The notes: a model not told the origin generated them from the letters alone. Counted from the first letter of the stretch, positions 1-5,870 are shown. The stretch is 8,025 nt of DNA from an uncultured Muribaculaceae bacterium (GCA_947177435.1 CAMWUM010000082.1:1-8025); one strand, 5' to 3'. Numbers and translations are program-made.

Positions 1-19
1 ATATATTTACGACTTTATT

Positions 20-187
20 TTACTGAATCGTATCATTGCGCGATTTCCAGAATGAGCAATGTCGGCAGCGCGACTGGCAGCGGTTTGTGGCGTAGATCAT
101 AAATTGGGCCAGTCTCTTTCTTCTTGGGAATATGGTGTTTCTTATCAGTAGCGCACCATTTCGCACGTAGTCCTGTATTCTATACAT
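20..187 (-). pseudogene. Radical SAM protein, N-terminal fragment ending at an in-frame TAA
   Basis: From ATG at 187-185 the minus strand reads 55 codons, beginning MYRIQDYVRNG and reaching FMIYATNRCQSRCRHCSFWK. CQSRCRHC is the C-x3-C-x2-C motif by which radical SAM enzymes bind a 4Fe-4S cluster, here at about residues 37-44, preceded by a typical first beta-strand. Radical SAM proteins are normally 250 residues or more, so this is only the start of one. The frame stops at TAA (22-20), 11 residues after the last cysteine, then stays open to the window edge (NKVVNI). The substrate cannot be told from this piece. It lies downstream of the LuxR-type gene on the same strand, with its own candidate promoter at 243-250. 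It may be a nonsense-mutated gene, a truncated remnant, or a sequence error. The motif identity is firm; the pseudogene status is inferred. Confidence 0.62.
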
Positions 188-242
188 TTAGGCGTTGGGA
201 TAAATTGAGTCTGTTTCCCGCAAGGCAGGGGGAATTGAAGCC

Positions 243-250
243 CAAAATTA
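243..250 (-). promoter_or_regulatory. Bacteroidetes -7 box for the radical SAM fragment
   Basis: The minus strand reads TAATTTTG here, an exact match to TAnnTTTG. Transcription would start near 239, giving a leader of about 50 nt to the ATG at 187. No good TTTG -33 element is seen 19-21 nt upstream. The palindromic box at 272-289 ends 21 nt from this box, which fits a promoter that needs an activator. Confidence 0.45.
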
Positions 251-270
251 CCAATATATCCGTAATGGCC

Positions 271-290
271 TTGTACACAAATGTGTACAT
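271..290. promoter_or_regulatory. Palindromic operator-like box, copy 1
   Basis: TGTACAC (272-278), spacer AAAT, GTGTACA (283-289) form a perfect 7-bp inverted repeat inside a 20-bp unit that recurs at 310-329 with one mismatch. Each half contains TGTACA, and the two hexamers are 12 bp apart centre to centre. If transcription starts near 239, this box is centred close to -41, a classic activator position. Candidate binders are the adjacent LuxR-type protein, a CRP/FNR-type regulator, or a YefM-like antitoxin, whose known E. coli operator also uses TGTACA cores. Confidence 0.6.
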
Positions 291-309
291 TTATATTGAC
301 AGGACGTAT

Positions 310-329
310 TTGTACACAAAAGTGTACAT
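310..329. promoter_or_regulatory. Palindromic operator-like box, copy 2
   Basis: TGTACAC (311-317), spacer AAAA, GTGTACA (322-328) repeat the unit at 271-290 as a direct copy, 39 bp away centre to centre, close to four helical turns. It abuts the stop codon of the LuxR-type gene (329-331). As RNA it could form a 7-bp hairpin just after that gene, but the stem is AU-rich and has no T-run, so an operator role is more likely than a terminator. Confidence 0.6.
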
Positions 330-1090
330 CAAACAAGTTTGTAGCTGGTGGCGTAGGCAATTGCCTTGGTGATATTGTTTACCCCGAGTTTCTCGTATAG
401 TCGGCGGCGGGCCGTCTTCACAGAATCTACGGCGAGGTGGATTTTTTCCGCGATGGCATTAATCGTAAGTCCCTGAACAGACAGTGTAATAATCTTTTTC
501 TCAGTTTCATTCAAAGCCGGTGTGGAATATTTCGCCCAAATATGGTTGGTTAAGTCATATTCCCAGTGCTCCGACTTGCCGCGGCAGTGCATGGTTATAT
601 GGCCGGGGTCGGAGTGTGGCGAAAGCGACACAACCGACATCCCGAGCCATACGGCTCCGTCAGACTGGCAAGCAAGTGCGGTAAGTTTGTGGTTGATAAG
701 TATTTTCTCGTGGCCGTTTAATATGTGAAAATCGTATGAAATGGTGTAATTGAGTTTTTCGGCCAGGGGAATTTCGTTGATGAAATAAAATCCGGCTCGG
801 TTTAGCTCCAGGAGCATTTCAATCTCCTTGTCAGGTACATGGTCAAGATAGAATTGGTATCCGACGTCCTTGACGGCTTCAGCCGTCATCCCACACAGAA
901 ATAGGGGATTAGGCGAAACATATAGGAAATTCTTTCTGAAATAGTCGATGATGTATACGCTTTGATATGTAATATTGGCAAAAGCCTCGGCTGCACGCAC
1001 GAAATTGCCGACAAGCCTGTAATCAGGTTCACCGCGTACCAAGTTACCAGAATAGAAAAAGTCCTCAACCTTATATTCAGGCGTATTCAT
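329..1090 (-). CDS. LuxR-type transcriptional regulator with PAS-like sensor domain
   Basis: This 253-residue protein ends in a LuxR/GerE-type helix-turn-helix at about residues 192-249 (LNETEKKIITLSVQGLTINA, recognition helix near VDSVKTARRRLYEKLG). It has no receiver domain, so it is not an ordinary two-component response regulator. The N-terminal half (about 38-155, with VYIIDYFRKNFLYVSPNPLF) has the look of a PAS-like sensor fold, as in orphan Bacteroidales LuxR proteins; its ligand is unknown. No membrane segment is seen, so it should be cytosolic. The stop codon abuts palindromic box 2, and the next gene downstream is the radical SAM fragment. Upstream is a leader of about 220 nt with concentric inverted repeats and a TACCTTTG promoter box. 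The ATG at 1090 is the first in frame after that structure. That it controls the neighbouring boxes is inference. Confidence 0.85.
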   Translation of the reverse strand: MNTPEYKVEDFFYSGNLVRGEPDYRLVGNFVRAAEAFANITYQSVYIIDYFRKNFLYVSPNPLFLCGMTAEAVKDVGYQFYLDHVPDKEIEMLLELNRAGFYFINEIPLAEKLNYTISYDFHILNGHEKILINHKLTALACQSDGAVWLGMSVVSLSPHSDPGHITMHCRGKSEHWEYDLTNHIWAKYSTPALNETEKKIITLSVQGLTINAIAEKIHLAVDSVKTARRRLYEKLGVNNITKAIAYATSYKLV

Positions 1091-1116
1091 ATTTAGACAA
1101 TAAAACGTGAGCCGGC

Positions 1117-1264
1117 TATGTTACGTCTTGATTTGAAGGTCGTAGGAAAACCATTAGCACAGATATAACAATAGCAGCCCACGCTATACGCGTGAGAACC
1201 ACTATGCAAATCTTGGTGCTATTTGTCGAATTTCCTACGTTCTCAAATCACAAGATTACGCATA
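1117..1264 (-). ncRNA. Candidate structured RNA leader of the LuxR-type gene
   Basis: Many inverted repeats here share nearly the same centre (about 1187-1190): TATG/CATA (1261-1264 with 1117-1120), CAAG/CTTG (1251-1254 with 1127-1130), GATTTGA/TCAAATC (1243-1249 with 1130-1136), CGTAGGAAA/TTTCCTACG (1231-1239 with 1141-1149), AGCAC/GTGCT (1216-1220 with 1156-1160), AGAT/ATCT and ATAG/CTAT inside these, and an apical CACGC-GTATA-GCGTG hairpin (1180-1194). Read on the minus strand this gives one long interrupted hairpin of about 148 nt. A TACCTTTG box at 1317-1324 would place it in the 5' leader of the regulator gene. It could be a cis-acting element, a separate small RNA (6S-like in shape only), or a palindromic mobile repeat. 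I recognise no named family. Confidence 0.5.
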
Positions 1265-1316
1265 ACGCTTCTTATTCAAGCAAAATGTCGTGGAGAGGTC
1301 ACAGCCTTTCCATCTG

Positions 1317-1343
1317 CAAAGGTACGAAAATTTTTTCGACCAA
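1317..1343 (-). promoter_or_regulatory. Promoter of the LuxR-type gene and its leader
   Basis: The minus strand reads TACCTTTG at 1324-1317, an exact TAnnTTTG match. A TTG lies at 1343-1341 with a 16-nt spacer, shorter than usual. Transcription would begin near 1313, more than 220 nt before the ATG, so the transcript would include the whole inverted-repeat region. Confidence 0.55.
1321..1341. promoter_or_regulatory. Dyad over the LuxR-gene promoter
   Basis: GGT-a-CGAAAA, two bases, TTTTCG-ACC form a 9-bp inverted repeat with one bulged base. It covers the space between the -7 box and the upstream TTG, where a repressor or an autoregulator could block polymerase. Only the symmetry is seen; the binder is unknown. 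Confidence 0.35.
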
Positions 1344-1394
1344 TAGATAAAGGTGCGACAAAAGTGTCTCATTGGTTAAATGATGTTAAAGCGT

Positions 1395-1409
1395 GTACCA
1401 ATTTGGTAC
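1395..1409. promoter_or_regulatory. Operator-like palindrome of the toxin-antitoxin operon
   Basis: GTACCAA-T-TTGGTAC is a perfect 7-1-7 inverted repeat, 9 bp upstream of the -7 box of the antitoxin gene and 28 bp before its ATG. Phd/YefM antitoxins usually repress their own operon through such a site. Its GTAC halves are 11 bp apart, recalling but not matching the boxes at 271-329. Confidence 0.55.
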
Positions 1410-1417
1410 TTATTTGT

Positions 1418-1425
1418 TATATTTG
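1418..1425 (+). promoter_or_regulatory. -7 box of the toxin-antitoxin operon
   Basis: TATATTTG matches TAnnTTTG exactly. Transcription would start near 1430, a few bases before the ATG at 1437, so the leader is very short. The palindrome at 1395-1409 occupies the -33 region, which lacks a consensus element. Confidence 0.5.
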
Positions 1426-1436
1426 CACAAAACTTT

Positions 1437-1673
1437 ATGATTATGCAAGTAGTATCAGCAAGGGAATTTAGGGCGAATCAGACACGAATACTTAGTGCCG
1501 CGCGCAGCGGGCAGACGGTAATGCTTACTTCAAGGGTGGGTAATTTCAAAATTGTGCCTATTACGAGCGAAGATGCAATTGTCGAGCGAGACGTTAGGGC
1601 CTCTTTGGAGGAAGTGAAGGCGCATATGGAGGGCAAAGTCGATCTGCCTAACGCAAGAGACATAGTATTCTGA
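1437..1673 (+). CDS. Phd/YefM-family antitoxin
   Basis: This 78-residue protein (MIMQVVSAREFRANQTR...) has the antitoxin N-terminal pattern: a short beta-strand, then SAREFRANQTRILSAARSGQ and a strand ending in IVPI. The C-terminal half (EERD-like, EEVKAHMEGK) is charged and probably wraps the toxin. The family neutralises its toxin by direct binding and represses the shared promoter. The reading frame is open back to 1380, but that stretch contains the operator palindrome and the -7 box and is rich in hydrophobic residues, so a start at 1437 (or 1443) is chosen. The stop TGA overlaps the toxin ATG by one base, implying translational coupling. The role is inferred from family pattern and context. 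Confidence 0.8.
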   Translation: MIMQVVSAREFRANQTRILSAARSGQTVMLTSRVGNFKIVPITSEDAIVERDVRASLEEVKAHMEGKVDLPNARDIVF

Positions 1674-1999
1674 TGGAGATAAAAGTAACTGACGCATTCA
1701 TTCGGTGCGCGAAACCATTAGCCAAACGCTATCGCAGTTTTAACAAAGATTATCAAGCCTTCTTGGACGAATTGGAGATGAATCCGCAGGCTGGTGCAGA
1801 TTTAGGCGAAGGCTTTCGTAAAGTGCGTATGTCCATTGCTGCAAAAGGAAAAGGCAAATCCGGAGGAGCCAGAGTCATCACGTTCAATACGGTAGAACGC
1901 AATGGTTGCTTGTATTTGATTTATGTCTACGACAAGTCAGATGCCGAAAATGTCAATCTTGCCGTCATTAAGAAAATTGCAAAAGATTTAGGTCTTTAG
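1673..1999 (+). CDS. RelE/HigB-like toxin of a type II toxin-antitoxin pair
   Basis: This 108-residue basic protein fits the RelE/ParE superfamily. It has an N-terminal helical hairpin (about residues 8-36, IRCAKPLAKRYRSFNKDYQA), then strands with KVRMSIAAKGKGKSGGARVI (50-69), a hallmark of HigB-like mRNA interferases, and CLYLIYVYDKSD (79-90) before a C-terminal helix ending KKIAKDLGL. Family members cleave mRNA at the ribosome and act in the cytosol. It overlaps the antitoxin stop by one base, the usual layout with the antitoxin first. No frameshift or truncation is seen, so the toxin may be active. The stop lies only 4 nt from the end of the convergent transporter gene. Confidence 0.8.
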   Translation: MEIKVTDAFIRCAKPLAKRYRSFNKDYQAFLDELEMNPQAGADLGEGFRKVRMSIAAKGKGKSGGARVITFNTVERNGCLYLIYVYDKSDAENVNLAVIKKIAKDLGL

Positions 2000-2003
2000 G
2001 ACG

Positions 2004-2783
2004 TCAGCCGAGCACGACGTCAAGCACCATCATGAGCAGGAAGCCGATGGAGAAGCCTATCGTGCCCATATTGGAATGCTTGCCGGACTGGGTCTCGGGG
2101 ATTAGTTCTTCCACCACTACATATATCATGGCTCCGGCGGCGAAAGCAAGCAGGTACGGAAGTATAGGGAGCACTATATGGGCAAGCAATATCGTGACGA
2201 TTGCGCCAATTGGCTCTACCACTCCGCTGAGAGTGCCCATTAGGAAGGATTTCCCACGGGAGTTGCCGGCGCTTCGTAGCGGCATCGAGACTATCGCGCC
2301 TTCGGGGAAGTTCTGTATGGCGATGCCAATGGCAAGGGTGAGCGCGCCCGCCATCGACATGTATGAGTTGTTTTCAAGGGCTCCGGCAAGGGCCACGCCC
2401 ACGGCCATGCCCTCGGGGAGGTTGTGCAGCGTAATGGCGAATACGAGTTTGGCGGTTTTTGACAGGTGTGATTTCGGGCCTTCGCTCTGGTTTGTGTCGA
2501 GGTGCTGATGCGGCACCACGCTGTCGAGGAAAAGCAGGAAGAGGATGCCTACCATAAAGCCTATGATAGCCGGTACTACGCTCATAAATCCCTCCTTGCC
2601 TGTCATCTCCATCGACGGGATGAGAAGCGACCAGATGGATGCCGCCACCATGACGCCGGCGGCAAATCCCGTAAGAGTTTTCTGCAAACGCAGTGGGATG
2701 CTTTCCTTCATAAGGAAAACACAGGCCGCGCCTAAGGCTGTGCCGGCAAAGGGTAAAATGAGTCCTATAAGTAGTCCGTTCAT
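2004..2783 (-). CDS. ZIP-family divalent metal transporter
   Basis: The 259-residue protein is almost entirely hydrophobic, with about eight membrane segments. It carries the two ZIP signature motifs that form the binuclear metal site: HNLPEGMAVG (residues 120-129) and QNFPEGAIV (157-165), plus VVEELIPE (223-230). A short His-containing loop (PHQHLD, about 91-96) precedes the first motif. ZIP proteins bring zinc, and often iron or manganese, into the cytoplasm across the inner membrane. Length and order fit the bacterial ZupT/GufA-like group; the preferred metal cannot be read from the sequence. The gene is convergent with the toxin gene. A dyad next to its start (2789-2803) may be a metal-responsive operator. 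Confidence 0.9.
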   Translation of the reverse strand: MNGLLIGLILPFAGTALGAACVFLMKESIPLRLQKTLTGFAAGVMVAASIWSLLIPSMEMTGKEGFMSVVPAIIGFMVGILFLLFLDSVVPHQHLDTNQSEGPKSHLSKTAKLVFAITLHNLPEGMAVGVALAGALENNSYMSMAGALTLAIGIAIQNFPEGAIVSMPLRSAGNSRGKSFLMGTLSGVVEPIGAIVTILLAHIVLPILPYLLAFAAGAMIYVVVEELIPETQSGKHSNMGTIGFSIGFLLMMVLDVVLG

Positions 2784-2788
2784 ATTAT

Positions 2789-2803
2789 TTAGAACAATGC
2801 TAA
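2789..2803. promoter_or_regulatory. Dyad at the start of the ZIP gene, possible metal-regulator site
   Basis: TTAG-aAcaaTg-CTAA is an imperfect inverted repeat 5 bp upstream of the ATG. It overlaps TAGCATTG (minus strand, 2802-2795), a one-mismatch -7 box. TTAG...CTAA arms recall DtxR/MntR-family operators, which commonly control metal uptake. The binder is a guess. Confidence 0.3.
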
Positions 2804-2830
2804 TCTTCGTTTTGATTTATCATTGTTGAT

Positions 2831-2882
2831 ACAGAAAGAACAGGCCTGTGGCCTGATGGGCGCACAGATCCGTTCTTTCTGT
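2831..2882 (-). terminator. Stem-loop after the alkaline phosphatase gene
   Basis: ACAGAAAGAAC (2831-2841) and GTTCTTTCTGT (2872-2882) form a perfect 11-bp stem. A second hairpin, CAGGCC-TGT-GGCCTG (2841-2855), overlaps its inner end by one base. It begins 21 nt beyond the phosphatase stop, a good place for an operon 3' end. There is no T-run after it in the minus direction, so it is not a standard intrinsic terminator. It could instead stabilise the transcript. Confidence 0.5.
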
Positions 2883-2902
2883 TATTCTCCCGGAGGATTG
2901 GG

Positions 2903-4285
2903 TTATTGCTTGGCGATGTCGAGGATGGTGGCGGGGATTTCGATGTTGTTGTTGAGGCTGCCGAAGCGGTCGGCGCCTACGCCTACGGCAAAGACGGGGA
3001 CTGGGTTGCCGGTGTGGGAGGTGGCCACGAAGCCAAAGCCGGCCAGGTCGTTCCACAGGCGGTAGACGTCGGCGGCGAAGGCGTTGAAGCTGGCGTAGAG
3101 TGTCTTTTGGTCTTTGCTGTTGCGGTCTTCGAATGTGGCCTTGAACTGCTCTTCGAGTTGCTTGGTCTGCTCTTCGTTGACGGGCAGGACTGTCCAGAAG
3201 CCGAGGTTTTCGGTCAGGTATTGACGCATGTCTTCCCATCGGTAGTCCATCTTGGTCTTGAGGAGGTTGCGGCAGTATTGCTCAAACTTCTCCTTCGACA
3301 CGAACTGGTAGGGCACATAGTGGAGGTTGGCCCAGTAGCCGGTGGTGGGGTTGCCGACGGCCATGCCGCCGGTGTCGTGGTCGGCGGTTACGACGATGAG
3401 GGTTTCGTCAGGGTGCTGCTTGTAAAACTCGTAGGCCAGGGCCAGTGCATCGTTGAAGTTGATGATTTCGATGATGGCGGTGGCGCCGTCGTTGCCGTGC
3501 AAGGCGTGGTCGATGTTGCCGCCCTCGACCATCATGAAGAACTTATTGGGCGATACGCGCTGCAGATGGCGGATGCCGGCCTCGGTGATGCCGGGGAGGG
3601 TGATCACCTGCTGGGCGGAATCGATGGTGTAGCCAATGTCGTAGTCGGCGGTTTCGGGATAGTTGAGCAGGAACACCTTGTCGGAAGTCGAGGCGGCGAG
3701 CTCTTCGTAGCCGCGCACCAGGTCGACGCCGGCTGCGGCCATCACCTGGGGAATGTCGGTGGGCTTGCCGTCGGCCATGAGGCCGCGCAGGCCTGCGCCG
3801 GCCATGAACTGGTAGCCGCTGGCAGCGGCGTACTTGTCAATGTCGTAATGCATGCCGCGGTTGGGCACGTGGGCGTAGAAGGCGCCGGGGGTAGCGTCGT
3901 CGGCGTTGACCGAGGTGGCTATGCCGATGCCGTAGCCCATCTGCTGGAGGTCAACGGCTATCGAGGTTACGTCGGTGGTGTCTGGGCCCATGCCGAGCAT
4001 GCCGTTCTTGGTTTTGGCGCCGGTGGATAGCGCCGTGCCGGCGGCGGCAGAGTCGGTGACGGGCGACGATGCGCTGTAGGTCAGGCACATGCCTGCCACG
4101 GGGAATTGGTACATGGTCAGCGGCTCGCGGCCAAGGACGTTGCGGTTGTACATCTCGGCGGCAGTGGCGGGGCCCATGCCCATGCCGTCGCCGATGAAGT
4201 AGAAGATGTAGTTGGGCCCGTCGGCGCTTGCGGCCAAGGCTGTCGTCGCAGCCAGTGTGGTCAGGATAGATTTAAGTTTATTCAT
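2903..4285 (-). CDS. Secreted alkaline phosphatase (PhoA family)
   Basis: This 460-residue enzyme hydrolyses phosphomonoesters in the periplasm to release phosphate. The start MNKLKSILTTLAATTALAAS is a signal peptide ending near residue 20. Metal and catalytic residues of the family are in order: Asp33 (FIGDGMG), the nucleophile Ser79 (VTDSAAAGTA), DATP with AHVPNRG, MVEGGNIDHALHGND, VVTADHDTGG, and SHTGNPVPVF near the C-terminus. The second His in DHALH matches the E. coli zinc ligand; the residue equivalent to E. coli Lys328 is His, common outside enterics. The frame is open 11 codons further upstream, but that would overlap the previous gene and spoil the signal peptide. It follows the GH3-family gene by 19 nt with no clear promoter between, so cotranscription is likely. 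Confidence 0.95.
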   Translation of the reverse strand: MNKLKSILTTLAATTALAASADGPNYIFYFIGDGMGMGPATAAEMYNRNVLGREPLTMYQFPVAGMCLTYSASSPVTDSAAAGTALSTGAKTKNGMLGMGPDTTDVTSIAVDLQQMGYGIGIATSVNADDATPGAFYAHVPNRGMHYDIDKYAAASGYQFMAGAGLRGLMADGKPTDIPQVMAAAGVDLVRGYEELAASTSDKVFLLNYPETADYDIGYTIDSAQQVITLPGITEAGIRHLQRVSPNKFFMMVEGGNIDHALHGNDGATAIIEIINFNDALALAYEFYKQHPDETLIVVTADHDTGGMAVGNPTTGYWANLHYVPYQFVSKEKFEQYCRNLLKTKMDYRWEDMRQYLTENLGFWTVLPVNEEQTKQLEEQFKATFEDRNSKDQKTLYASFNAFAADVYRLWNDLAGFGFVATSHTGNPVPVFAVGVGADRFGSLNNNIEIPATILDIAKQ

Positions 4286-4304
4286 AATTATTAATTGATA
4301 ATTG

Positions 4305-5819
4305 CTAATTGATTGCAAGCAGTTGGTCGATGACTGTGCGGCTGTTGCTCAGGCGGGGGATTTTGCGCTGGCCGCCGAGCTTGCCGCTGAGTGAGAGCCA
4401 GTGGTCGAAGAGGCCGGGGGCGGCGCTGAGCAGTTCGAGCCGGTCGAGGAAGATGCCTCCCTGGCGTTTGGCCTGGTAGTCGGAGTTTTCCTGCTGGAGC
4501 AGGCTGTCGAGGAGGTCGGCGAATGCCTCGGTGTCGGCCGGTCGCTGGTGCCACTCGATTAGCCATTGGTGGCGTCCTCGGTTGTCGCCCTCGGTATAGA
4601 CGGGGGCGGCGGTGTAGTTGCTGATTGAGCATCCCATCTGCCGGCAGGCCTTTTCGATGGCGGCGTCGGCGTTGCATACCATCAGCTCCTCGCCAAATGC
4701 GTTGATGAAGTGCTGGGTGCGGCCTGCGATGGTGATTTTCAGAGGGTTGATGCTTTCTATTTTGACGGTGTCGCCTATGGAGTAGCGCCACAGGCCGCAG
4801 CATGAGGTGATGCACAGGGCGTAGGTCTTGCCCTTCTCCACTTCCCAGGCGGGCAGGGCGGTGGGGTGTGGGCTGTCGATCTCGTCGAGAGGGATGAATT
4901 CGTAGAACACGCCTGCGTCTTGCAGCAGCAGCATAGCTCGGTCGGACGGGTCGCTCTGGCAGGCGAAGAAGCCCTCGCTGGCGTTGTACGTCTCCCAGTA
5001 GCGCATCTGCGGGCTGCAGATTTTGGCGTACTCCTCGCGGTAGGGGCCAAAGGCGATGCCGCCGTGGAAAAACACCTCGAGATGGGGCCATACGTCGCAG
5101 ATGGTCTGCGCTCCGGCCTTGGCCACCACGCCTTTGAGCACGGTCAGGAACCAGGACGGCACGCCCGAGATGTTGGTGATGTCCTCGTGCATTGAGGCCT
5201 CTATTAGAGCCGGCAGTTTCTCGCTCCAGTCCTCCATCAGGGCCACTTTTTTACTGGGCACGCGGAACAGGTTGACCAGCGGGCTGACGCCGTCGATGAG
5301 GTTGGCCGACAGGTCGCCGACCCTTACGCCGGGGGGCAGCGTGAGTTCGTTGGCGAAGCTGCCGCCGAGGATGAAGCCCTTGCCGGCGAACATGCGCGAG
5401 TCGGGGTAGGCGTGCAGATAGAGCGCCACGGAGGCGGTGGCTCCGGCATAATGGTTGCGGCGCAGCGATTCGTCGGTGATTGGCACGAATTTGCTCTTGC
5501 CGCCCGACGTGCCCGACGACTGCGCGAAGCGTGTCACGCGTCCGGGCCACAGCACGTCGGCTTCGCCGTCGACCATGCGCATGGCATAGGGGCGGAACTC
5601 CTCGTAGCCGCTCACTGGCAGCGCATTGGCAAAGTCTGCGTAAAGGTCGTCGCTACAGGCGGAGAGCCCATGCTCGCGCCCATACACGGTCTTTACACCC
5701 TTATTGACAAGGCTGCGGAGCACGGCCAACTGCACGCGTCGGCAGTCAGCCGCCGCCGATAGCGCGCGCCGAGCCTTAGGCGCCAGCGCCACACGAGCCA
5801 AAGGAGTAAAATCCATCAT
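4305..5819 (-). CDS. GH3-family acyl-adenylating protein
   Basis: The protein (about 504 residues, normal for the family) belongs to the GH3 branch of adenylate-forming enzymes, named after plant auxin-conjugating proteins. Plant members activate a carboxylic acid with ATP and join it to an amino acid; the substrate of the bacterial ones is not known. ATP-binding motifs are visible: SSGTSGGKSKF near residue 100, FHGGIAFGPYREEY with YWETYNASEGFF at about 250-285, and CGLWRYSIGDTVK near 340-352. No signal peptide is seen, so it should be cytosolic. The frame runs open to 5879, but a consensus promoter sits inside that extension, so the start is ATG at 5819 or the adjacent ATG at 5816. The alkaline phosphatase follows after 19 nt. 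Confidence 0.9.
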   Translation of the reverse strand: MMDFTPLARVALAPKARRALSAAADCRRVQLAVLRSLVNKGVKTVYGREHGLSACSDDLYADFANALPVSGYEEFRPYAMRMVDGEADVLWPGRVTRFAQSSGTSGGKSKFVPITDESLRRNHYAGATASVALYLHAYPDSRMFAGKGFILGGSFANELTLPPGVRVGDLSANLIDGVSPLVNLFRVPSKKVALMEDWSEKLPALIEASMHEDITNISGVPSWFLTVLKGVVAKAGAQTICDVWPHLEVFFHGGIAFGPYREEYAKICSPQMRYWETYNASEGFFACQSDPSDRAMLLLQDAGVFYEFIPLDEIDSPHPTALPAWEVEKGKTYALCITSCCGLWRYSIGDTVKIESINPLKITIAGRTQHFINAFGEELMVCNADAAIEKACRQMGCSISNYTAAPVYTEGDNRGRHQWLIEWHQRPADTEAFADLLDSLLQQENSDYQAKRQGGIFLDRLELLSAAPGLFDHWLSLSGKLGGQRKIPRLSNSRTVIDQLLAIN

Positions 5820-5838
5820 CTGCGTTAATTTTTGCATG

Positions 5839-5870
5839 CAAATATAACGCTTTTCCTCCGTTTCCCCAAA
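5839..5870 (-). promoter_or_regulatory. Promoter of the GH3-family gene / phosphatase operon
   Basis: The minus strand has TTTG (5870-5867), a 20-nt spacer, and TATATTTG (5846-5839), a full Bacteroidetes -33/-7 promoter. Transcription would start near 5835, about 15 nt before the ATG pair. This decides the start of the gene: the codons upstream of 5819 lie in or before the promoter. Confidence 0.75.

Noticed and set aside
145..360. Minus-strand open frame of 71 codons
   Set aside because: It runs through the two palindromes and the promoter of the radical SAM fragment and resembles no protein.
124..372. Plus-strand open frame of 82 codons
   Set aside because: It crosses the palindromic boxes and the end of the LuxR-type gene, and has no domain pattern; the minus-strand radical SAM frame explains the left part better.
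2000..2021. GACGTC twice with a 10-nt gap as a terminator between convergent genes
   Set aside because: The second copy encodes Asp-Val of the transporter C-terminus and there is no T-run; six-base self-palindromes recur by chance.
2906..4030. Long plus-strand open frame (374 codons) opposite the phosphatase gene
   Set aside because: It is the antisense of a gene with complete catalytic motifs; its Gly/Val/Ala-rich translation is a product of GC-rich codon bias.
4286..4318. 11-codon N-terminal extension of the alkaline phosphatase
   Set aside because: It would overlap the GH3 gene and precede an otherwise normal signal peptide.
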